A DNA stretch of 64,000 bases, taken from the NCBI GenBank assembly GCA_910586395.1, contig CAJUFX010000004.1:1-64000 (forward strand). Direction: 5' to 3'. The notes beneath the pieces are model-generated. The model made no database searches. It worked only from the letters and a program-made list of their open reading frames with translations, and was not told where the DNA came from. Positions 16,944-23,833 of the stretch are shown here, piece after piece. The stretch is from an uncultured Bacteroidales bacterium. GTDB lineage: Bacteria > Bacteroidota > Bacteroidia > Bacteroidales > P3. The position numbers and the translations under genes are program-made. The first letter of the stretch is position 1, and every line of letters begins with the position of its first letter.

Positions 16944-17911
16944 GACGGTTGGCGCGGACGATAGGGATATGGGCAATGGCCATCGGCCTGCTGACGGCCA
17001 TATCGTGCCGGCACGCGGCCACGGACGGACGGACGACGGTGGAAGTCTGCCTGAACGGAGGCGCGGGACGCGACCTGACGCTCTACGAACTGCGTGCCAA
17101 TACGGGTACGGTGGCTGTGGAAAGCGTCCGGCTGGATAAAAACGGAACGGGCGTTTTCCACTTCACGGGCGACAGCCTGAGCCTGTTCGTGTTGCAGACG
17201 GAGCCGGTATCGGACACGCACGCGGCGGACGGGCCGGACGGCCGGCGGCGTTCCCGCAGGGACCTCCGCGGCGACGAGCCGCAGGCCCGAGGGGAAGCGA
17301 CCGACGGCGAAAACGCGATGGCAGATGCGGCGGGCGGTTTAGAGAACCGTCTGGTACTGTTCCCGACGCCGGGCGGCACGTTGCGGCTCGACGCGGAATA
17401 CACCGACCTGCCCGGCACCGCCCGCCTGACGGACGGGCAAGGCGGTTCACTCGACAGCCTGCACATCCTGCCGTTCCAACGGACGCAACAGGCAGCCGAA
17501 CGCCTGAACCGCAAAGCGTCCGACCACTGGATGAGCGTCCGCTACCAGGACGATGCCCGTCACATCTACGACTCACTCGTGCAACGGCTCGACCAATGCT
17601 ACCGCACGCAAAAGACCGAAAGCCTGCGGTTGGCGGCCCAATACCCGCACACGCTCATCCCCATTTATTTGGCACAATTGCAGTTCGGCAACCGCCCGCT
17701 GTTCAACCCGCAGGACTCGGCCGACCTCCGCACGTTAGCGGAATGGGCGACGGCCATGCGGGAGGCCTTGCCGGGCAATCCGCACGTAATCCGTTTTTCG
17801 AACAACATAGAGCGATTGGAACAGTTGCAACGGCTTCAGGCCCTGCAACGCGAACAAACGCGCCGCGCGCAAGACGGACAGCCCGAACGGCGGCCGTCCG
17901 ACCATGCGTAA
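16940..17911 (+). CDS. Lipoprotein, DUF4369-like, with an inserted low-complexity segment
   Basis: The 323-residue product begins with a signal peptide and lipobox (LLTAISC, Cys23). Residues about 30-85 (VEVCLNGGAGRDLTLYEL, then a VRLDKNGTGVFHF strand) look like the DUF4369 domain that sits before thioredoxin folds in many Bacteroidetes lipoproteins, but no CxxC thioredoxin part follows; the C-terminal half is helical (HIYDSLVQRLDQCYRTQ). Residues about 88-136 are a disordered Arg/Asp/Gly-rich stretch that interrupts the beta domain and looks inserted. The start at ATG 16940 is fixed by the 4-base overlap with glnS; the frame is open further upstream only as a shadow of that gene. Confidence 0.75.
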   Translation: MRRLARTIGIWAMAIGLLTAISCRHAATDGRTTVEVCLNGGAGRDLTLYELRANTGTVAVESVRLDKNGTGVFHFTGDSLSLFVLQTEPVSDTHAADGPDGRRRSRRDLRGDEPQARGEATDGENAMADAAGGLENRLVLFPTPGGTLRLDAEYTDLPGTARLTDGQGGSLDSLHILPFQRTQQAAERLNRKASDHWMSVRYQDDARHIYDSLVQRLDQCYRTQKTESLRLAAQYPHTLIPIYLAQLQFGNRPLFNPQDSADLRTLAEWATAMREALPGNPHVIRFSNNIERLEQLQRLQALQREQTRRAQDGQPERRPSDHA

Positions 17912-17928
17912 AAGGCCTTACCGAAAAC

Positions 17929-18759
17929 ATGAAAACCATACAAGTAGATCACATAGACCTTAAACTGGAAGCGGGTAAAAAACTGTTTTTCGCCTCCGAC
18001 TTCCACCTCGGCTCGCCCGCCTACGACAAGAGCCGCACGCGGGAACGCAAGATTATCGCGTGGATAGAGGCGCACGAAGCAGAAATGGGCGGCCTGTTCC
18101 TGCTCGGCGACGTGTTCGACTATTGGTTCGAATACCGCTACGTCGTGCCAAAAGGCTTCGTACGGCTGTTCGGCACGCTGGCGCGGCTGACCGACAAAGG
18201 CATTCCGGTCTTCTTCTTCTGCGGCAACCACGACACGTGGGTACGCAACTACTTCCAACAGGAACTCGGCCTGCGCGTCTGCGAACAAAACGCGCGGCTT
18301 TGGGTAAACGGTGTCAAATTCTACGTCGGCCACGGCGACGGCTTAGGGCCGGACGACAAGGGCTATAAGTTCATCAAACGCCTGCTCGCCGCCCGCTGGA
18401 GCCGCACGTTTTTCGCCATGCTGCATCCGTGGACGGGCTACATCCTGGCCAGCGGCTTCTCGCGCCGCAGCCGCAAGGCCGACGAACTTAAGACCGACCG
18501 CCGCGCCTACGAACAGAGAAAGAACGAGAACCTGACGTATTTCATGCGGGAGCGGTTGGACGAAGAACCCGACATCCGTTACTTCATCTTCGCGCACCGC
18601 CACTGGCCGCTGTTGCAGCCGGTAAAAGCCCTGGACGAAACGGTGGAAACCGACTGCCGTTACCTGAACGTAGGCGACTGGCTCCAATATTTCTCTTACG
18701 GCGTTTACGACGGAACGGACTTGCACCTCGAAGGCGAATGTACCGAAAAGAAATTTTAA
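17929..18759 (+). CDS. lpxH: UDP-2,3-diacylglucosamine diphosphatase, LpxH-type metallophosphoesterase
   Basis: The 276-residue protein hydrolyses UDP-2,3-diacylglucosamine to lipid X in lipid A synthesis, at the inner face of the cytoplasmic membrane. The calcineurin-like metal site is complete: FASDFHLGSP (residues about 21-30), LGDVFDYWFE, GNHDTW, GHGDGLG and HRHWP. The central helical, basic segment (KFIKRLLAARWSRTFFAML) matches the lipid-binding cap of LpxH. Related Bacteroidetes enzymes are also annotated simply as UDP-2,3-diacylglucosamine diphosphatases. The start is at ATG 17929; the long upstream extension is a shadow of the previous gene. Confidence 0.9.
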   Translation: MKTIQVDHIDLKLEAGKKLFFASDFHLGSPAYDKSRTRERKIIAWIEAHEAEMGGLFLLGDVFDYWFEYRYVVPKGFVRLFGTLARLTDKGIPVFFFCGNHDTWVRNYFQQELGLRVCEQNARLWVNGVKFYVGHGDGLGPDDKGYKFIKRLLAARWSRTFFAMLHPWTGYILASGFSRRSRKADELKTDRRAYEQRKNENLTYFMRERLDEEPDIRYFIFAHRHWPLLQPVKALDETVETDCRYLNVGDWLQYFSYGVYDGTDLHLEGECTEKKF

Positions 18760-18771
18760 CGCTGCCCTGCC

Positions 18772-19557
18772 ATGAAAACGGCTGAATTCACTTTTCTCGG
18801 AACGGGCACTTCGCAAGGCGTGCCCATCATCGGTTGCCACTGCGCGGTCTGCCGCTCGGACAACCCCAAAAACAAACGGTTGCGCACGGCGGGACTGATC
18901 CGCCATGACGGCAAGACCGTGGCCATAGACGCGGGGCCCAATTTCCGCGAACAGATGCTGGGCGCGGGCGTCGATCATTTGGACGCCATCCTGCTGACCC
19001 ACCCCCACCGCGACCATATCGGCGGCCTGGACGACGTAAGGCCTTACAACTATTACGACCAACGCGCGATGCCGCTCTACGGCACGGCGCAGACGCTGCA
19101 AGGCGTGCGCGAGAACTTTCCCTACGCGTTCGAGGAACACCCCTACCCCGGCGCGCCCCAGTTCATCCTGAACGAAATCCACCCGAACGGCGCGCCGTTC
19201 CGTGTGGAAGGGCTGTCGGTCCAGGCCGTCGCCATCGAACACTACCGCATGACGATCGCGGCTTTCCGCATAGGCGATTTCTGCTACATCACGGACGCGA
19301 GCGCGGTCTGCGCCGATTCGGCTGACCTCATACGGGGTTGCCGGATTCTGGTCGTCAACGCGCTCAGACGCGAACCACACCTTTCGCACTTCACGTTGGA
19401 TCAGGCCTTGGCCTTTATCCGCGACCTGCAACCCGAACGGGCCTACCTGACCCATATCAGCCACATGCTGGAACACGAGGCCCTCTGCGCCGAACTGCCG
19501 GAAAACATACGGCCGGCCTACGACGGGCTGACGATCGCATTCCATCCGGGCGCATAG
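18772..19557 (+). CDS. MBL-fold metal-dependent hydrolase, PhnP-like phosphodiesterase
   Basis: The 261-residue protein has the metallo-beta-lactamase motif THPHRDHIGGLDD (HxHxDH), the early strand FLGTGTSQGVP and the Cys-rich zinc loop GCHCAVCRSD that marks the PhnP branch (phosphoribosyl cyclic phosphate phosphodiesterase and relatives). A later His pair (LTHISHMLEHE) completes the site. No phn operon is present, so the true substrate is likely another cyclic phosphate or nucleotide. It lies 12 bases after lpxH and is probably co-transcribed with it. Confidence 0.85.
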   Translation: MKTAEFTFLGTGTSQGVPIIGCHCAVCRSDNPKNKRLRTAGLIRHDGKTVAIDAGPNFREQMLGAGVDHLDAILLTHPHRDHIGGLDDVRPYNYYDQRAMPLYGTAQTLQGVRENFPYAFEEHPYPGAPQFILNEIHPNGAPFRVEGLSVQAVAIEHYRMTIAAFRIGDFCYITDASAVCADSADLIRGCRILVVNALRREPHLSHFTLDQALAFIRDLQPERAYLTHISHMLEHEALCAELPENIRPAYDGLTIAFHPGA

Positions 19558-19672
19558 CCGACGCGGCCTGTCGCCCGGCCTTTTGCCCGGCCTGTCGCTG
19601 TCGGGTCACCCGAAAAGCACCTTTGGGCCCGACGGCCTAACGTCGGGTCACACGAAAAAAAATTATGACACT

Positions 19673-20467
19673 ATGAAAGCCTACTTGGACCTCCTCGCCA
19701 CGATTTTGGAAAAGGGCATCGAAAAATCCGACCGCACGGGTACGGGCACGCTCAGTTACTTCGGCTATCAGATGCGGTTCGACCTCGCCGAGGGATTTCC
19801 GCTTTTGACAACCAAGAAACTGCATACACGCTCCATCTTCTACGAACTCCTGTGGATGCTCCGGGGCGACACGAATATCCGATACCTGCATGACCACGGC
19901 GTGACGATCTGGGACGAATGGGCGAACGAAAACGGCGACCTCGGCCCGGTCTATGGCCAACAATGGCGCCGTTGGGCCGCACCGGACGGCCAGATTATCG
20001 ACCAGATAGCGGCGGTCGTGAAACAGATCCGCGAAACGCCCGATTCGCGCCGGCTCATGGTATCGGCCTGGAATCCGGCGGATGTCGATCAAATGGCCTT
20101 GCCGCCCTGCCATGCCTTTTTCCAGTTCTACGTGGCCGACGGCAAACTCTCGTGCCAACTCTACCAACGGAGCGCGGACGTGTTTCTCGGCGTGCCGTTC
20201 AACATCGCCTCTTACGCGCTGCTGACGTCGATGATAGCCCAGGTCTGCGGTTTGCAGCCCGGCACTTTCATCCATACTTTGGGCGACGCGCACCTGTATT
20301 CGAACCATCTGGAACAGGCGCGGTTGCAACTGACCCGGACGCCGTATCCGCTGCCGACGCTGGAACTGAATCCCGCCGTGCGGAATTTGGACGATTTCAC
20401 CTACGAAGATATCCGCGTCCTGAACTACCAGGCGCATCCGCACATCAAGGCCGATGTGGCGGTATAA
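19673..20467 (+). CDS. thyA: Thymidylate synthase
   Basis: The 264-residue product is exactly the usual ThyA length. It makes dTMP from dUMP with methylene-tetrahydrofolate. Seen are the N-terminal RTGTGTLSYFGYQMRF, the catalytic cysteine in ALPPCHAFFQFYV, the dUMP-binding QRSADVFLGVPFNIASYA, and the C-terminus ending in Val (HIKADVAV). I start it at ATG 19673; the open frame extends 30 codons upstream into a repeat-containing spacer and has no family support there. dihydrofolate reductase is not next to it in this window. Confidence 0.97.
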   Translation: MKAYLDLLATILEKGIEKSDRTGTGTLSYFGYQMRFDLAEGFPLLTTKKLHTRSIFYELLWMLRGDTNIRYLHDHGVTIWDEWANENGDLGPVYGQQWRRWAAPDGQIIDQIAAVVKQIRETPDSRRLMVSAWNPADVDQMALPPCHAFFQFYVADGKLSCQLYQRSADVFLGVPFNIASYALLTSMIAQVCGLQPGTFIHTLGDAHLYSNHLEQARLQLTRTPYPLPTLELNPAVRNLDDFTYEDIRVLNYQAHPHIKADVAV

Positions 20468-20529
20468 GGCAAGCCCCGACATAAGGCAAGCCGATTAAAA
20501 AATCATCCGCAAAAAAGCAAAACATCAAT

Positions 20530-21285
20530 ATGGAAAAAATCGCATTGATCACCGGCGTGACGTCGGGTATCGGTCGGGCGACGGCCGAACGGCTGGCCGC
20601 CGAAGGATTCAAACTCATCATTACGGGACGCCGCGAAGATAAACTGAAAACGGTGGCGGCGGGCCTGGCCGAAAAAACGGCGGTGTTGCCGCTCTGCTTC
20701 GACGTACGCGACAAGGCGGCGGTGGAAACGGCCTTGAACGGCCTGCCGGAGGCGTGGAAAGCCGTCGATGTCTTGGTCAACAACGCCGGTCTGGCCGTCG
20801 GGCTGAACCCGTTGCAGGAGGGCGTCGTGGACGACTGGGAACGCATGATCGACACCAACCTCAAGGGCTTGCTGTACGTGAGCCGCGTCGTGTTGCCGTG
20901 GATGACCGCACGGGGCAAGGGCCATGTCGTGAACCTCGGCTCGATTGCCGGCAAGGAGGCTTACCTGAACGGCAATGTCTATTGCGCCACCAAACATGGC
21001 GTGGACGCGCTGAGCAAGGGCATGCGGCAGGATCTGCTGCCCTACGGCGTCAAGGTGACGCAAATCTGCCCGGGCGCGGTGGAGACGGAATTCTCGCTCG
21101 TGCGCTTCAAGGGCGACGCCGAGCGCGCCGACAAGGTTTATCAGGGCTTTACGCCGCTTTCGGCCACCGATATCGCCGATGCGATCGCGTACTGCGTGCT
21201 GTTGCCGGCGCACGTGAACATCAACGACCTGGTCATCATGCCGACGGCCCAGGCCAATTCGGGGATGTTCCACAAGAAGCTGTAA
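20530..21285 (+). CDS. SDR family NADP-dependent oxidoreductase, YdfG-like
   Basis: The 251-residue protein has the classical short-chain dehydrogenase layout: TGVTSGIGRATAERL (cofactor-binding TGxxxGIG), NNAG, the catalytic Ser in LGSIAGKEAY, and YCATKHG (YxxxK). The overall pattern (DVRDKAAVETAL, TNLKGLLYVSR, PTAQANSGMFHKKL) is like YdfG, the NADP-dependent serine/3-hydroxy acid dehydrogenase, but substrate assignment is tentative. It closes the plus-strand run and is followed by the terminator at 21354. Confidence 0.88.
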   Translation: MEKIALITGVTSGIGRATAERLAAEGFKLIITGRREDKLKTVAAGLAEKTAVLPLCFDVRDKAAVETALNGLPEAWKAVDVLVNNAGLAVGLNPLQEGVVDDWERMIDTNLKGLLYVSRVVLPWMTARGKGHVVNLGSIAGKEAYLNGNVYCATKHGVDALSKGMRQDLLPYGVKVTQICPGAVETEFSLVRFKGDAERADKVYQGFTPLSATDIADAIAYCVLLPAHVNINDLVIMPTAQANSGMFHKKL

Positions 21286-21353
21286 GTTGTTTGGGGCTAT
21301 AGGCCGACGCGCAAACACAAATCCACGGCACTTCAAACTCTGAAGTATAAATT

Positions 21354-21386
21354 AAAAAGGGGAACCGAAATCGGCTCCCCTTTTTT
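21354..21386. terminator. Bidirectional intrinsic terminator
   Basis: AAAAAGGGGA-A-CCG, loop AAAT, CGG-C-TCCCC and TTTTTT: a GC-rich stem with one A-C mismatch and flanking A and T runs on both sides, so it can stop transcription from both directions. It serves the SDR gene and possibly the minus-strand glycosyltransferase at 21496. Confidence 0.85.
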
Positions 21387-21495
21387 CGTGCCACACGCGG
21401 CACGCCCCCCTGCAACGAACCGGATTTAGGGCAACAGAATCTTATACGCCACGCGGCCGGCTGTAAAATCGTTTAGAGAGCGGAAACACCCGCCT

Positions 21496-22485
21496 CTACT
21501 TATAAAAATTCTTTTGGAACGCGGCGAACTCGTCCTTCCCGAGAACGCATCTTTTCCACCAGGCCCGCAGAAAGCCCGTCCCGTAACCGGTCAATTGTAT
21601 GAAAGAGGCCGCAATGGCCAAAACACCGATTTTCAAACTTTTATTTTTAAAGGCGGCATCCGTGCCAATCATCAACGCGAACAACAATAAAAGACCCATC
21701 GACCAAGGCCAGACGAACGCGCCGAGCAATAACAGCACGACCCCCACCGTAAAAACGGCCGGCAAAAGATGCACGGGTTTCAGGGATTCCGGGTACTTTT
21801 TATACAGGTTGATGCGGGCGATGCCGGAATTATGCACCTGCCTGAAAAACTTACGCAAATCCGTCCGCCGTTTATGCCATACCCAGGCCTCCGGGAACAG
21901 GCGGCAACGGTAACCGCCTTTGAATATACGGATGCTGAAATCTATGTCTTCGCCGAAACGCATGGCGGAAAAACCGCCCAATGCCTTGTAAACGTCCGTC
22001 CGCACCCCCATATTGAAACTCCGCGGATAGAACTTGTCCATCTTTTTGCGGCCACCCCGTATGCCGCCGGTCGTAAAAAACGAGGTCATGGCGTAATTGA
22101 TGGCTTTCTGCACGTCGCTGAACGAATCGTGCGCCCGGTCGGGACCTCCGAAAGCATCGGCCGGCGCACGCCGCAACTCGGCCTCCACCTCCGCTAAATA
22201 ACCGGCCGGCAAAATACAATCGGAATCCAATATCAGAGCGTATTCGCCCTGACAGCGTTCCACACCGTAATTGCGCGTCCGGCCGGGACCGGAATTGGGT
22301 TTCGTATAATAGTGTACCGCCAACCGGCCGGCATATTGCGCCACCACGTCGCGGCAAGGGACGGTCGAACCGTCTTCCACAACGATCACTTCGAAATCCT
22401 TGCAGGTTTGCGTTTCAAGACTTGCCAAAAGCTCGGCCACCTCGTCCGGACGGTTGTAAACCGGAATGATGAAGGAATATTTCAT
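21496..22485 (-). CDS. Family 2 glycosyltransferase, membrane-anchored
   Basis: The 329-residue product has a GT-A fold: N-terminal FIIPVYNRPDEVAELL, the VVEDGST nucleotide loop, the metal motif LDSDCILP (DxD-like) and an acceptor-site FGEDIDFSIRI. Two membrane segments (VHLLPAVFTVGVVLLLLGAF and GLLLLFALMIGTDAAF) near residues 245-290 suggest that it acts at the cytoplasmic membrane on a lipid-linked sugar, perhaps an O-antigen or capsule. No neighbouring polysaccharide cluster is visible, so its polymer is unknown. Confidence 0.9.
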   Translation of the reverse strand: MKYSFIIPVYNRPDEVAELLASLETQTCKDFEVIVVEDGSTVPCRDVVAQYAGRLAVHYYTKPNSGPGRTRNYGVERCQGEYALILDSDCILPAGYLAEVEAELRRAPADAFGGPDRAHDSFSDVQKAINYAMTSFFTTGGIRGGRKKMDKFYPRSFNMGVRTDVYKALGGFSAMRFGEDIDFSIRIFKGGYRCRLFPEAWVWHKRRTDLRKFFRQVHNSGIARINLYKKYPESLKPVHLLPAVFTVGVVLLLLGAFVWPWSMGLLLLFALMIGTDAAFKNKSLKIGVLAIAASFIQLTGYGTGFLRAWWKRCVLGKDEFAAFQKNFYK

Positions 22486-22531
22486 GTTTTTTTACTTACG
22501 GCCTACACCGCATTCATAACTTGTACCCGTA

Positions 22532-22560
22532 CAAAAATACAATAAAAAGGCGTACCTTTG
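22532..22560. promoter_or_regulatory. Divergent -7 elements between the glycosyltransferase and the secreted protein
   Basis: TACCTTTG (22553-22560, plus) faces the gene at 22587, and TATTTTTG (22539-22532 on the minus strand) faces the glycosyltransferase. Neither has an exact TTG at the expected distance, so I rate both as plausible only. Confidence 0.4.
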
Positions 22561-22586
22561 CACGGTTGGTTAAAAATTAATACCTC

Positions 22587-23117
22587 ATGAAAAAGACGAT
22601 TGTCTGCAGCTTGTTTCTAAGTCTGCTTTGCGGTCTCGGCCTTTCAAACGCCCAGACAGTTTCCGTTTCGAAGGTTCCCGCACCCACCGATCCCGTCGTA
22701 AAGAATTTCGAGAAATTCCATGCCGACGATGCGGAGAACACGACTTGGTACGTTTATCAAGACCTCCAAGGCAATGAATTCTATTTCGCGACCTTCACGC
22801 GCAACGGCGACCAAAAACGGATTTACTACAAGAACAACATGTATGTAAGTCTGATGACGGTCATCCCGATCGAATACTGCCCCCGCAAAATCAAGAATGT
22901 GACGGCCTCGTTGCATCCGGACTTTAAAATGGCCGAACTGGTTTACATGCAATCCATCTATAGTCCGTTTTATCGCGCCACGCTGACGAAAGGCAAAAAG
23001 AAGAAAGCGGAACGCATGACGATGATATTCTCGTCGACAGGCGAATTGCCGGCGAATGAAAATGACCCGATTTTCGAGATAATCAAGGAGTTGGACGTTA
23101 CTCCGCCTACAAAATAG
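22587..23117 (+). CDS. Secreted protein of unknown function
   Basis: The 176-residue product has a clear signal peptide (CSLFLSLLCGLGLSNA) and no lipobox, so it is likely periplasmic or exported. The mature part of about 153 residues is a single small domain with several aromatic strands (TTWYVYQDLQGNEFYFATF, AELVYMQSIYSPFYRATL). No family is recognised. The stop codon lies inside a 12-bp perfect hairpin that also serves as terminator for the converging gene. Confidence 0.7.
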   Translation: MKKTIVCSLFLSLLCGLGLSNAQTVSVSKVPAPTDPVVKNFEKFHADDAENTTWYVYQDLQGNEFYFATFTRNGDQKRIYYKNNMYVSLMTVIPIEYCPRKIKNVTASLHPDFKMAELVYMQSIYSPFYRATLTKGKKKKAERMTMIFSSTGELPANENDPIFEIIKELDVTPPTK

Positions 23118-23126
23118 GCGGAGTAA
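23098..23126. terminator. Perfect 12-bp hairpin between converging genes
   Basis: TTACTCCGCCTA (23098-23109), loop CAAAA, TAGGCGGAGTAA (23115-23126). It overlaps the last codons of the secreted protein gene and lies ten bases past the stop of the cobalamin adenosyltransferase gene. There is no T-run, but the symmetrical position argues for a shared terminator. Confidence 0.7.
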
Positions 23127-23135
23127 GCCTACCGG

Positions 23136-23720
23136 CTACACCAGCGTTTCTTCGGTGCCCTGTTCCCGGTTCAGAAAACGCGCCATGACGAAGAAGAAAT
23201 CGGAAAGCCGGTTGATGTAACGCAACGCGAGTACGAAACAGGAAGCGTAATTGACGCCGCGCGTCACTTCCGCGGCCCAACGCTCGTAGAGCGCCATGAC
23301 GCGGCGTTCGCAACGGCGGCAGATGCAACGCAACAGATGCGCGTAAGCCGCGGCGGCACACCCGCCCGGCAGGATGAAACCACGCAAAGGCGCCAAAGCC
23401 GCCTGCATCGCATCGATTTCCCGCTCCAACTTTTCCACATCCTTACCCTCTATAAAACTGTAGGTAAAAGGCTTGTTCGTTCTGAAATCGAAAGAAAGCA
23501 AACTGCCTATCTTAAATAAATCGCGCTGAATCTGCAATATCAGGGCGCGGTACTCCTCGCTCAACACCTGGTTGCCGTAAAACGAATAGAAACAGCCGAT
23601 GGCCGAGTTGAGTTCGTCCAACTGGCCGTAAGCCTCCACCTGGGCGTCGGCCTTGCTGACGCGTTGGCCCCCGATAAGGGAGGTCGTGCCGTCATCGCCC
23701 GTTTTCGTATATACTTTCAT
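23136..23720 (-). CDS. Cob(I)yrinic acid a,c-diamide adenosyltransferase, PduO type
   Basis: The 194-residue enzyme moves the adenosyl group of ATP to cob(I)alamin to make coenzyme B12. The family signature is complete: YTKTGDDGTTSLIGG at the N-terminus (ATP loop), AYGQLDELNSAIGCF, and in the last third the RCICRRCERRV and RYINRLSDFFFVMARF segments that bind ATP and the corrin. The protein is soluble and trimeric in relatives. No other cobalamin genes are nearby. Confidence 0.93.
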   Translation of the reverse strand: MKVYTKTGDDGTTSLIGGQRVSKADAQVEAYGQLDELNSAIGCFYSFYGNQVLSEEYRALILQIQRDLFKIGSLLSFDFRTNKPFTYSFIEGKDVEKLEREIDAMQAALAPLRGFILPGGCAAAAYAHLLRCICRRCERRVMALYERWAAEVTRGVNYASCFVLALRYINRLSDFFFVMARFLNREQGTEETLV

Positions 23721-23833
23721 CGTTTATCCTCCGTATTGTTGTTACATTGACTTCAATCCGACGCAAGCGGACGGCCCGACAGGTCAAAACGGGGCCGTCC
23801 GCATCGTCTTCCACGACGGATCACATGCTTTTT

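Noticed and set aside
19583..19672. Longer thyA start with 30 extra residues
   Set aside because: The extension lies in a spacer with repeated GTCGGGTCAC and does not match ThyA; Met 19673 gives the standard 264 residues.
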